A stretch of 64,000 nt of DNA from Gambelia wislizenii. Its lineage: Eukaryota > Chordata > Lepidosauria > Squamata > Crotaphytidae. The position numbers and the translations under genes were made by a program. Of the stretch, positions 10,490 to 21,449 are shown one piece after another. The stretch covers positions 113,241,116 to 113,305,115 of the forward strand of contig JAUMIR010000005.1 of the NCBI GenBank assembly GCA_030847615.1, read 5' to 3'. Below the pieces are notes generated by a model, which saw only the letters and a list, made by a program, of their open reading frames with translations, ran no database searches and had not been told where the DNA came from. The stretch's first letter is position 1; each line of letters begins with the position of its first letter.

Positions 10490-12390
10490 TTGGCCTTTTT
10501 AGTCATCAGCGCGCTTGCAGAAAGTGTGGGATGAGTCCTTCCTGAATCTTTGCGAAGAAAAGCCAGAGAGAGACAGAGATATGTATACTTAAAAATAGAA
10601 TAAAAATGAGAATGGATAAATTACATGTTAGTTTGATGGTCAAGGGACTTGATCTTCCTTGCAGAGACTTTGACTCTGCTCTACTTAATTCATCCTTAAT
10701 TCTTGGGAAGATGACACAAAGCAAGGAGCTATGCCATGTTGAGGGAACTGTATGAACTATCTAAATGATTCTGGACATGGGTAAGGGGAATTTTTCTCTC
10801 CATTGAGTACAAGATAAGCAATGAAGTGATCTGTACTCATCCTTTTGTGTGTGACAGAAACATTCGATACAAATCCAATTAGCTGTGTCTATAGATCATA
10901 AATCTTTAATATATGAACAGTGGTAAATGGTGTCTTTCATGTTAGCAGGGAGATGAATCTACTGCTTGCAGTAGTCCAACCTTTAGAGATGTTGCACCTA
11001 TTCGAATATTGGCTTCAGCACTTTGGATAATTCCTTTAAAGTCCTCAGTGACATGGTAACAACCCATCACTGTTGCATATTAATGAATAAAAACCTTTAA
11101 AGTGTGTAAGAAATGTGGGGGCACATCTTATATTATTCCCCTCTTGTACATGTACTTACTTCACAGTAACTTCTGTTGATTTTAATGGGGCTTACTGCTG
11201 AGTTTACTGGGTGTTTTTTTTACCCATTTCCCCCTATTTTAAACAAGACAGACACGCTCACAAATAAATCCCACAATCTTATGCCCACTTTTCACTTTTT
11301 CTTTGTTTTAAATGTGGTAAGCACATTGTCCTTGGCTAAAAAGAGGATAATTGATTTGAAGCTATAATGTGACATAAAATGAGATTCTCCTGTATTAGAA
11401 GATGATAATAGTATAATGAAAAATGGGTGAATGTGTCTGTAAAGCTTGTAGAATTATAACTAATTGAAGAATTTGGATTTAACAACTATGTAGGGCATAT
11501 TAAAACAATTGATTTAAAATGTCTACATGAGACTAATTCAAAGAAATAAGAACCTGGCTTCCTGACAAGCAGTTTGACAGTAGAGGGGGAAATCAGGTTG
11601 CTGACAATTGCATGGCTTTGAATTAAACTACTAGAAGCATCCCTTCACATCCATTCCCACTGTTGAGTAAAATGCACAAAACCAAAAACTGCCCACAGCT
11701 AGGTGTAAGTGAAACTCCAGGGCTTGATTCAGTTTCTGGTGTTCACCTCAGACTGCAAGCATGGATTGATTGGCAAGGATCTAACATGCCAAAATACATA
11801 GTTGGAGGGCTATGTTATGCTACCTAAACAGAACTTTGACTGTGGATCTGTGATGCCACAAGTCTTGTTTACAGAAACACAACTTGCATTTGATGCCCTC
11901 AGGCTCAAATATACAAAGCATTTGGTAGCCTAGAGAACTAATATGTATAGCTTTTACAATTACAATTACAATAAAGGAGAAATCATTTGCTAGATTACCT
12001 GAAGTTATACAAGTGTGTGTGCATGTGTGGCTTTGTTGTAGGTCGAAGAGCATGACAAATAGACACTCTTGAATGTGGTCTATTTACTTGGAGGCCCCAA
12101 AGGGTTTGCATGTTAAAGCTATTTTATTTATTTATTTTAAATGATGAATTACTTTCAATTAATTAAATACCTGCCTGTAGCCTGCATGATCATATTTGGT
12201 CACTAGGTGATATTAAGTCATTTGGCTATGAAGTGTCTGACATCAGGCTCCTTAGGAATAAGAGCATGAGGTCTGGATAAAATGGTTACATCTGGTTATG
12301 TGTAGAACAGGTGCCGATCATGCTCTTGAAACTCCTGACCTGTCTCACAGGTCTTTCAATGGTATGACTTAGCTGCCTGCTGAACATTTC
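10490..12390. other. Unassigned sequence
   Basis: No recognised gene. A block near 11,160-11,215 (TTGATTTTAATGGGGCTTACT) resembles a widespread amniote repeat motif, but I could not place it in a family. Confidence 0.45.
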
Positions 12391-12617
12391 TAGGGCTGAA
12401 TCTACACTACATAAATAATTGAGTTTGAAACTGGATTATTTGCCATGGCTCCTTCCTATGGTATCCTGGGAATTGTATTATATAAGGTTTTTAGCCTTCC
12501 CTGCCAAAGAGTGCTGGTGCCTCAGCAAACTACAAAGCCCAGTAGTCCATAGGAAGGAGCCATGGCAAGTAATCCAGTTTCAAACTGGATTATTTGTGTA
12601 GTGTGGATTCAGCCCTG
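12391..12617. mobile_element. Palindromic hAT-like MITE, copy 1
   Basis: Terminal inverted repeats AGGGCTGAATCTACACTAC and GTAGTGTGGATTCAGCCCT enclose a long inner inverted repeat. The inner arms are 'GGATTATTTGCCATGGCTCC' against 'GGAGCCATGGCAAGTAATCC', so almost the whole 227 bases can fold on itself. The CAGGG-type end suggests hAT. No clear 8-base target duplication is seen. A degraded copy is at 21,270-21,447. Confidence 0.8.
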
Positions 12618-12619
12618 TT

Positions 12620-14329
12620 CGCATTCCAATTGTTTGTGTGTGTGCACATGCATGTGTGTGGAAGGGAAATTAGAATACTTGTTTCTTAATATATGGGCAG
12701 AGGGGAGGGGAAAGCTGACAATGGTGGCATGAAGAGAAACAAAAAGAGTGGAAGGCAAAGTTGCCATTTTGATTAATTATGTAGGTTTCACTAGAGTTCT
12801 AGCCATGCCACCTGGTAGTGGTGTATACCATTAGCTGTAGTGAATTCCCAGATGGCATGCAGAAAGTTGTAAGTGCACTACACAAGGGCAGTTTAAATTA
12901 CTATTACTTATGCAGGATGCCCCCTCTCCCCACCACCTTCCAGGTTCCTCATTGAGTGCTTCACCTTTGCTTTGCCTGACCCAGGCCTGCTCCGGGGCTG
13001 TGTTTTGGGCAAAGGCAGCATGAAGGGGCATATATCCCAACTAGAGTAGAGCATCAACAGAAATTGCAATTGAGAGCACAGGAATTTGAACCAGAAGTGG
13101 TGGGAAGCAGTGGGAAGAAGTAGGAAGCAGCAGGAAAACGGCAAAGGTGGAGGAGGCTATAATTGTGCATGAGAAGGCAGAGAAGACAAATGATGAGGTA
13201 AGACAGGCAGCAAAGACTTTGAGGGGAGGGAGGAACAGAGGGGGGCAATTGGAAGGAACTTTTCTGAGGGAGGAAGGGCTGTTTTCTTTATTATTGTCAT
13301 GGCCAAGGTGATAAGGCCGTTCATTTAATTTTGAAAATGTGTGGTGGAGATACCCCAGAGAAGATACCCCAATAGGGCCGATACAGAGACAGAGACACCA
13401 AATTTGGATTTTTTTTTCACTTTGTATATAACATTTATTCATAGGATCATACACATAACAAGTACCAAGAGAGCTCTCTCATTCTAACCATGCACTCACA
13501 CATATACTCACATACACACCAAGTGGCTCTTCACTGAAGATTGTTGATCAGGCAAACTTCATGAAGACCATGGGAGTCCCATTGCCATGGAACAGGAACA
13601 CACCTGCTGGTTAGAAAGTCTCATCTTTTTAAAGTCTTTTCATTGCATCGAACAGCATCACCCTTTTGCGTCTGTCCACAAAATGTTCAACCAGCTCTTT
13701 CTGGTCTTTTACTGATGTTTCAGAAGCACTCCAAGTCTTATCAGTTTGTATCCAAACATTCTGGTAGCTTATTACTTGCTGTCCATATTGTATGAAGGAT
13801 CTGTTCCTTCCTACATAAACAGGCAGCAGCATCCTGTGTATCCTAGGATACGTCAATGCCACCTCAGCAGTTTAAAACTTCTTACTTCGCTGCCTGGGTA
13901 ACTCCCATATCATGCATTGTGGTTCTCCATCTTTTTGTTGTTGTTAAGTTTCTTAGCCAGTCTGTTAGTGCCACTAACACAGAAAACTTATTCACTCTTC
14001 ACATTATCAAGTGGTTTACTACAAGTCCTATGTTTTTCAAAGGACTTCCATATCATTTGAAGATATAATTCATCTCCATTAATTGCCTTCAAACCAGGTT
14101 TTTGTATCTCCAAGGATTAAAGGTGTTCCAACAGGACTTTGATTCTTTTATTTGTACATTTTTAAGCATATATGGTAGTCATGGTTCATTGATTTGAATA
14201 TTCTATATGATATATTAGTTGTTTTTAAAGCCTACATACATATAATATAGTTTCTTAAATTCTTATAGTAAATTCATTTTATTACCCCTAACTTTGTTCT
14301 TTTTCTTTTTTTTTTCGGGGAGGGAGAAC
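12620..14329. other. Unassigned sequence
   Basis: No recognised gene or repeat. Purine-rich tracts lie between 13,090 and 13,280. The minus-strand open frame of 137 codons at 13,041-13,454 shows no known motif. Confidence 0.45.
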
Positions 14330-14754
14330 CTGAGGAGGACAATTTGTAGGGGCTCTTATGCAGGCAAGAGCTAAAGTGTATCCAAGCTCAATCTACAACA
14401 AAGTTAATATAAGTATCAAAGAGACAAACAATGACTAGGTGGCAGCAGTAGTGGTGGATGATACTGGTGGAGGATCTTACAGAGATGAGAGCAGTGACAC
14501 CATAGCTAAAACATGTTAGTACTGCGCAGAGAAAGGCAATGCTGAACCCCCTCAAGAGAACCTACACCAAGAAAACACCATGATAAGGCAACCCAAAATG
14601 AAGCAGGAAGTAGGGATAGGAAGCAAACAGAATTACAAGAGGGCAGAACAGAGGTGATCATAAATAAGGATGAGGAAAAGGGCACAGCAGAAATCAAACA
14701 GAAGGGATGTCAAACAGCAAACATGTTCAAAAGTGGAAAGATAGTTTGAAGTTG

Positions 14755-15180
14755 TACTACACATGCTATAAGAACATGGAATGTAAGAAGGATGAGTGAA
14801 GGGAAACTAGACATAGAGAAAAAAAGGAAATGGATTGTATAAATGTAGCAATCTGGGGGTGAGTGAGTTAAAAAGGACAAGAATGGAACATTTTGAGTCA
14901 GATAACTAACTACACAGTGTACTTCTCAAGAAAGGAAAAGACAAGAAGAAACAGGGTGGCACTAATACTGAGGAAAGACCTAGCAGGAACAGTCAAAGGA
15001 TATAATGTGAAGTCAGACAGAATCATGCCCATAAGACTTCAGGGCAACCCAATTAACACTATCATAATCCCAGTCTATGCGCCAACCACAGAGGCAGAAG
15101 AAGAAGAGACAGATTCTATAACGAAGTCCAGGAAGAGATTGACAACATACCAAAACAAGGTTTCTTGTTAATCTTAGGAG
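14755..15180 (+). pseudogene. BovB endonuclease domain remnant
   Basis: The recognisable blocks are 'TVYFSRKEKTRRNRVALIL' (14,918-14,974) and 'NTIIIPVYAPTTEAEEEE' (about 15,055-15,108). They fit the middle of RTE-type APE endonucleases, where a V-Y-A-P-T block follows the catalytic glutamate region. The endonuclease nicks target DNA for target-primed reverse transcription. Upstream, an 'RTWNVRRMSEGKL'-like piece is present in a separate frame near 14,771-14,810. The longest open piece is 92 codons (14,893-15,171). Not functional. Confidence 0.75.
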
Positions 15181-15696
15181 ACATCACTGGATGGTGAGTA
15201 CAAAAACCAGATAGACTACATAATTAAAAACAAAAGATGGAGAAGCTCTATTTTCATGTCAAAAAATAAGACCAGGTGCAGAATGCGGCACAGACAATTA
15301 ATTACTACTAAAAAAAAAATAGAATTAAGCTGAAGAAAAATACAAAATAAACCACCATGCTGAGACATAATCTGAAAAACATACCAGCAGAATTCAAAGA
15401 CAAAGTGAAAAATAGATTTGCACTACTGAGCCTAATTGACCATGAACCAGAGGCATTATGGTCATCCGCTAATAACAAAAATCAAGGAGGAATGCAGAAA
15501 GATGCTACCAATGGCCAAGAAGAAAAAGATGAAACAGTGGGTGACAGATGAGACACTTCAAGCAGTAAAGGAAAGGTATGAAGCAAAAGAAAAGGGAGAC
15601 AGGAACAGATCCAAAATCATGAATGCAACAGTACAATGATTAGTATGCAAGGATAAAGAGAATTACTATAACACCCACTGCAGGGAAACTGAGGCT

Positions 15697-15728
<32 letters not shown>
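15697..15728. repeat. (CA)n microsatellite within BovB
   Basis: About 16 CA units interrupting the BovB sequence between endonuclease and reverse transcriptase. Confidence 0.97.
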
Positions 15729-15733
<5 letters not shown>

Positions 15734-16362
15734 AAGAAAAAGAGACCTCTTCCATAATATCTGGGAATTTAAAGGAAAATTCAGACCAAAAGTGTGGATG
15801 CTCTACAATCAGCAGAGGAACATAGTACACAACAAAGAGCAAATAAAAAGATGACGGAAGCAATACACAGAAGAGCTATATAAAAAAGACAGAAGGATGG
15901 AAGATACTTGGGAAGAGGAACCATACGACGATGAACCTAAAATTCTGGCGAATGAAGTGAAAGATGCACTCAAATCAATGGGCAAGAATAAATCACAAAA
16001 AAATGATGATATTCCAATAGAACAGCTACAATCTACAGATAAATAATTGACCCAAGTTCTAAGTACAGTCTGTCAACAAATATGGAAAACAAAACAGTGG
16101 CCCACAGATTGGAAATAATCAGTATACTTCCTTATCCGCCAAAAAGGAGACACAAAAGATTGCAGGAATTACAGGACCATTGCATTACTCTCCCATGTTA
16201 GCAAAGTCATGCTCAAAATTCTACAACAAAGACTCCTTCCATATTTGGAGAGACATCCCAGAAGTGCAAGCCATGTTCAGGAAAAGGTAGGGGCATTAGG
16301 GACCAATAGCATTATCTGCTGGAGAGCAGGAGGGATTTCTAGAAGAAAATCAGTATGAGCTT

Positions 16363-16363
<1 letters not shown>

Positions 16364-16399
<36 letters not shown>

Positions 16400-16968
16400 T
16401 AAATAAATAAATAAAATTTATTTATATCCCACCCCTCTGCGAGCAATCGGGGCGGCTTACAACAATAAAATAGTACACAGTATAAAACAACTCAAAATCC
16501 CTCCCCCCTCTTAAGATATTATTAAATTAATACAATTTAAAATCAGTATATAATACAATTTATTAAAAACCCTTTCGAGCAAGCAGCAACAGTTTGGAGG
16601 TCCAGAAGCAACCTCCAGAGGGGGTTCCTGAGGCCGGAGTTAGCTATTCTGGAAAAGCCTGCCTGAAGAGAACCATCTTGACAGCCTTTTTAAAGCTGTC
16701 TAATGATGTCAATAGGCGGATCTCATCCGGCAGGCCGTTCCACAATTTGGGGGCAACAGCCGAGAAAGCCCTCTGGGAGGCGGTCGCCAGCCTAGGTCTT
16801 TGTGGCTGCAACAAATTCCTCCCAGAGGACCGGAGAGCGCGGGGAGGATTATAAGGGAGAAGACGGTCCCTGAGATAGCTTGGGCCCAAGCCATTTAGGG
16901 CTTTAAAGGTGATAACCAACACCTTGTACTGGGCCCGGAAGCTGATAGGCAGCCTTTGATTGCATAGA
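16364..16968 (-). mobile_element. L2 LINE 3' end inserted in BovB (first)
   Basis: On the minus strand a 123-codon open frame (16,644-17,015) gives the L2 C-terminus: 'YKVLVITFKALNGLGPSYL', 'RAFSAVAPKLWNGLPDEIR' and 'FKKAVKMVLFRQAF'. Then comes the 3' UTR with 'AAGCCGCCCCGATTG' and an (ATT)n tail at 16,364-16,400. The frame starts beyond the L2 edge because it reads on from BovB. GCTTTAT at the left edge and GCCTTTGAT at the right edge may be the target duplication. The protein is well preserved, so the insertion is fairly young. Confidence 0.88.
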
Positions 16969-17137
16969 TCATGAGAAACTATGGATTGCTCTAAAAGAAA
17001 TGAGTGTACCAACACGCTTGATAGTCCTGATAGTTCCCAGTAACATGTACTGAGAACAGAAGGCCACTATAAGAATAGAATACAGAGAAAACAGGAGGGT
17101 TCCTAATCAGAAAGGGAGTAAGGCAAGGTTGCATTCT

Positions 17138-17140
<3 letters not shown>

Positions 17141-17171
<31 letters not shown>

Positions 17172-17440
17172 TTTATTTATATCCCGCCCCTCTGCAAGCA
17201 ATCGGGGCGGCTTACAATGATAAAATGGTAGACAGTATAAAACAACCCAAAATCCCTCCCTCCCCTTAAAACATTATTAAATTAATGCAAGTTAAAATCA
17301 ATACAAGTTAAAATCAATATGTGGTACCATATGCTAAATATCCTTTTAAGCAGGCAGCATCTGTTAGGAGATCCAAAAGGAACCTCCAGAGGGGGTTCCA
17401 GAGGCCGGGGTTAGCTATTCCGGAAAAGCCTGCCCTACTT
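17141..17440 (-). mobile_element. L2 LINE 3' end inserted in BovB (second)
   Basis: Same family as the first, about 300 bases, covering the tail, the 3' UTR and the last few codons. It lies between the BovB 'GCATTCTAT' and 'TACTTGTTCAACT' blocks. A 14-base piece ending in TTGTTCAAC is repeated immediately downstream (17,437-17,462). Confidence 0.85.
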
Positions 17441-19045
17441 GTTCAACTCTACTTGTTCAACTTGTATGCAGAAAACATCATGCGCAGAGGAGTTTTAGAG
17501 TTGGAGGAAGGAGGAGGAGGAATGAAAATCAGCGGAAGGAACATTAACAATCTAAGGAATGCAGACAACACTACAATACTAACTGAAAACTGCACAGACT
17601 TGGAGCAACTACTAAAGAAAGTTAAAGAACAAAGTGTGAAAGCAGGCTTAATGCTGAACATTAAGAAAACAAAAATAATAACCATGGAGTATTTACATAA
17701 ATTTGAAATAGCCAATGAGGAAATTGAAATAGTGAAAGACTTCCCATTCCTTGGATGAATCATAGACCAGAGCAGAGACTGCAGCTATGAAATCGGAGGG
17801 TGGGGGAACTATGATAGGGTAGGGAGGCTTCTTAGCTAAATCTAGATAAGATCACAAAATGCAAGGATATAACACTGAGCACTAAAGTCAGGATCATTCA
17901 AGCCATCATCTTTCCCATCACCGTGTACGGTTGTGAGAGCTAGACAGTGAAGAAAGCTGATAGAGAATCAACTCATTCAAATTGTGGTGTTGGAGAAGAG
18001 TGCTGAGGATACTGTGGATGGTGAAAAAGATAAGCAAATGGGTCTTAAAACAGATCAATCCAGAGCTCTCACTAGAAGCCAGGATGATTAAATGGAGGCT
18101 ATTGTACTTCAGTCATATCATGAGAAGACATGGTTCACTAGAAAAGTCAATAATGATAGGAAATGTGTAGGGGAAAAGAAAGGGAAAAAAAGGACGCCCA
18201 CACACTGGATGGATTGATTTAATCAGAGAGGCCGCAGTCCTGAACCTGTAAGACCTGAGCATGGTGGTAGAAGACAGGGGGTCTTGGAGATGTTTCATTC
18301 ATGGGATTCCCATGAGTTGAAGTTGACTCGAAGGCAGTTAACAACAACAAATCTAATCTTACACTCTTCCCTGAAAAACCCAGAAATGGAAATTGAAAGT
18401 CGCCTCAGGTTACTTCCAGGTCAGGTTTATAATCAATTTTGACTGTTTTTCTTTTTTGGGAGTGGGAAGTCTGTGACCTGCATGGGGTGAATATTTTCCA
18501 CTGCCCCTACTGAAGTTACCCATACCTGACTATAATAATCTTCACAACAGCCCAGGTTCATGTCAGTATAATTGTTCTTATTTGTGAGAGGATGTAGGCA
18601 CGAAGTTTAGCATAGGCACTTTTAGATAATTATCACTGTGTCAGGTAGAATTGCAAACTTTTTGATATCCCCATTTCTGCATCTTCTGCAGTTCTAAAAG
18701 CACATGAGTTCTATGAAGAGGAAAAGTAAAGAAAGGGGATCATGGGAGGCGTACAAAATATTTTGAGTTACCAGTTGTGTGTCCCTGTGTTGCATGCCAA
18801 GAAGCAAGGAAAACCCAATCTTCTGTTTACTATCTATTACCTTTCTTAGTCAGAAATTAGTGGTGTCTTTTCATGACCCAACACATGATGTGTATGAATA
18901 AATAAGATGCAAATCTGTCTACCTATACTTAGTGGAATAGAATATGGCAACCCTAAGAGTAAGCAAATAAGACAGAAACACTTTTAGTGCCTGTGGTGAT
19001 GAGAGTTAGGAGAAACCTGAAAATGACTAGTAAGAGAGAAAAAAA

Positions 19046-19190
19046 AGTGTGTGTGTGTGTGTGTGTGCACGCACATGCGTGCATGTGTGTGTGTGTGTGT
19101 GTGAGAGGGAGAGCAGTGTGTGTGTGTCTGTGTCTGTGTCTGTGTAAGAGAGAGAATAGTGTGTGTGAGAGAGAGGTGGGCAGCAGAAAG
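19046..19190. repeat. Compound GT-rich microsatellite
   Basis: Blocks of GT, GCATGT, GTCTGT and GAGAGA repeats. The 70- to 82-codon frames here (18,953-19,205, both strands) are repeat by-products. The stretch 18,351-19,045 holds nothing I can identify. Confidence 0.95.
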
Positions 19191-19390
19191 AGACAAGGCA
19201 ATTAGGATTTACATAGTTTTCAGCCCAAGTGAAGCTGATTTCAGTTGAATGAAAGAGTTGTTTTCAGAGATAACTTTATATTGTTGTAGTATGAGCCATG
19301 TTATCCATACTACATGAATTGGTGAACTAGTTATCTTCCAGTCTGTCCTTCACTTTTACGTGTTTATACCAGTAAATACAGCCCCCTTCA

Positions 19391-19765
19391 CAGGACCGGT
19401 TTAAGGAATTTTGGGGCCCCCTGCAATGCTTTACTTTGGGGCCCCCATATGTTTATCTCAGATCAATGTAACCTAACCTATTCACCGTACAGGATGTTCA
19501 GATTATAGTAGGACCCCCGTATCCCTGGATTCATTATCCATGGGACACAAAACAGCACACCTACCATAGAGTCTTCCTAGAAAATGTGTCTTCCCTAGCC
19601 CTTTTCTAGGCCTTCCAAGGCAACTCTATGGTATTTTAAACCAGAAATCCCATTATTTTCATATTAAGGAGGCCAACACGGGGCCCTCTCTTGACCTCGG
19701 GGCCCCCTCTTGACCTTGGGGCCCCCTGCCAATGCTGATTTGGCAGACAGGTTAAACCGGCCCTG
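19391..19765. mobile_element. Non-autonomous hAT element with perfect 8-bp target duplication
   Basis: The left end CAGGACCGGTTTAAGG and the right end GGTTAAACCGGCCCTG form terminal inverted repeats of the hAT (CAGGG-CCGG) type. The 8-base CCCCTTCA is present directly on both sides (19,383-19,390 and 19,766-19,773). 375 bases, no transposase. Repeats of GGGGCCCCCT occur near both ends. The intact duplication marks a clean insertion. Confidence 0.93.
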
Positions 19766-19773
19766 CCCCTTCA

Positions 19774-20390
19774 TTTCCTTGTTGATCTTTGATTTAAAAT
19801 ATCTGTGTGATGGTCCACTTTAAATATATCTTTACATGTGCTTCTAAGCTTACTTTCTCTCAAAATCCCCAACATAAATTTGTTTTGCTACATTCTTTGT
19901 ACCAAAAATTGTATGAGGAACATCAGGAAATGTAAGAGCCAGTATATAAACTGAGTACTAGCACATTAGTCTAGGATGTGCAGTTGAGGTGACTTCTTAT
20001 CAGAATTGGCAAAGACTGAATTCCTCAGCCAATCCCAGCCTCACATTCAACATGATAGTACATCATTCACAGCATCTTCATGGCCGTTTCAGAAACACCT
20101 ACTTAACACTAACACTTTTAGTATTTAGCTGCAAAGAGAGAGGATTCCCCGCCCCCCTGAGTTTCCCTTGGGTTTTTGGTGAATTGCCTGCTGTTATTCA
20201 AAATTAATGTGTGTGAATGTGTGTGAAATCCCACAAGACTTCATCGCATGGGAAATTCAAAATTAAAAACAAGAAAAACAGTGAAATGCCCTGAGGTTTC
20301 GCACACCAGCAACCCAGCAAAAAGGGGGTGGGGTATCTATTGATGGCTTAAAACATCAATTAAAAACCACAGGGTTTGGAGGGGACCTAG
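19774..20390. other. Unassigned sequence
   Basis: No recognised gene or repeat; only short open frames. Confidence 0.45.
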
Positions 20391-21065
20391 AATCATAGAA
20401 TCATAGAGTTGGAAGAGACCACAAGGGCCATCTAGTCCAACCCCTGCCATGCAGGAATACACAAGCAAATCATTCCCAACAGATGGCCATCCAGCCTCTG
20501 CTTAAAAACCTCCAAAGAAGGAGACTCCAACACAATATGAGGCAGTGTATTCTACTTCCAAACAGCTCTTACTGTCAGGAAGTTCTTCCTAATGTTTAGG
20601 TGGAAATCTTTTCCTGTAGTTTGAACCCATTGCTCTATATCCTAGTTTCTGGAGCAGCAGAAAACAAGCTTGCCCCATCCTCAGTATGACATCCCTTCAA
20701 ATATTTAAACATGGTTATCATATCACCTCTCAACCTTCTCTTCTCCACATTAAACATGCCCAGCTCCCCAAGCCACTCCTCACAAGGCATGTCTTTCAGA
20801 GCACCCACCATCCTGGTCAACCTCCTCTGGACACATTCCAGCTTCTCAATATCCTTCCTGAATTATGGTGCCCAGGACTGGACACAATATTCCAGGTGAG
20901 GTCTGACTGAACCAGAATAGAGTGGCACTATTACTTCCCTTGATCTAGACACTATACTCCTATTAAAACAGTCTAGAATTGCATTGGCTTTTTAGCTCCT
21001 GCATCACACTGTTGACTCATATTCAGTTTGTGGTCCACTAAGGCTTTTAGATCCCTTTTTCATGA
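20391..21065 (-). mobile_element. CR1 LINE 3' end
   Basis: On the minus strand it ends with the CR1 signature tandem CTATGATTCTATGATTCT (20,391-20,408 region) preceded by TCCAACTCTATG. The C-terminal coding remnant reads 'NVEKRRLRGDMITMFKYLKG' (minus, about 20,695-20,755), a typical CR1 C-terminus motif. Upstream the frame is broken. Plus-strand open frames here are shadows. Confidence 0.9.
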
Positions 21066-21269
21066 TATGCACATCTTTTTTGCAGCTATATGGAATTGTT
21101 CTGATGCCATATTTTGTTCATGTGATAAAGTCCTACATGCACATGCAGATATTTTAAGTTATTCTCATTAATGTAGTTTGCACAAATTTTTGTAAAAAAG
21201 TGGGGAAGGAGGGTAAAAAATATTTTAACTGATAACAGACAGACAAAATTCACAGTTGTAGATCTCAGG

Positions 21270-21447
21270 CCTAATCCACTGGATTATTTGAAATGGATTA
21301 TTTGCCATGGCTCCTTCCTATGGAATCCTGGGATTTGTATTTTTACAAATTCTTTGCCTTCTCTGCCAAAGAGTGCTGGTGCCTCACCAAACTACAGATC
21401 CCATCTAATTTCAAACTGGATTATTTGAGTAGTATGGATGCACCCTC
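21270..21447. mobile_element. Palindromic MITE, copy 2 (degraded)
   Basis: Shares GGATTATTTGCCATGGCTCC, TTCCTATGG-ATCCTGGGA and AAGAGTGCTGGTGCCTCA with the element at 12,391. Its right inner arm is mostly lost. Confidence 0.75.
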
Positions 21448-21449
21448 AG

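Larger units (their letters stand above)
15890..18330 (+). pseudogene. BovB reverse transcriptase and C-terminal region, interrupted and mutated
   Basis: Starting near 15,900 the RTE pattern is visible: 'DDIPIEQLQ', 'CRNYRTIALLSHVSKVMLK' (16,161-16,217), then 'FDCIDHEKLW' directly after the first L2 insertion (16,970-16,999) and 'LFNLYAENIMRRG' after the second. The catalytic Y-A-D-D box is 'NADN' at 17,558-17,569, so both the tyrosine and the second aspartate are lost. The C-terminal 'LWCWRRVLRI'-type block is at about 17,980-18,012, followed by 'FSHIMRRHGSLEKS' near 18,107-18,148. This copy cannot make an active enzyme. Confidence 0.82.
14330..18350 (+). mobile_element. BovB (RTE-clade) LINE, decayed, with two L2 insertions
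   Basis: A BovB element on the plus strand with APE-type endonuclease, reverse transcriptase and C-terminal region, ending in GTTGAAGTTGACTCGAAGGC followed by AACAACAACAAA. That tail matches the SINE tails at 4.9, 7.5 and 52.1 kb. The start near 14,330 is approximate. Stops and frameshifts occur throughout. Two minus-strand L2 fragments lie inside (16,364-16,968 and 17,141-17,440), so the BovB is older than both. Confidence 0.88.

Noticed and set aside
10360..10545. 61-codon frame over AT/GT runs
   Set aside because: Product of the microsatellite; similar cases at 18,953-19,205 and 40,662-41,029.
11150..11215. Possible repeat with TTAATGGGGCTTACT
   Set aside because: Reminiscent of a common amniote repeat, but too short and diverged to name.
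12419..12601. 60-codon frame in the 12.4 kb element
   Set aside because: It is part of a palindromic MITE.
13041..13454. 137-codon minus-strand frame
   Set aside because: Composition is dominated by serine, leucine and cysteine from pyrimidine-rich DNA; no motif.
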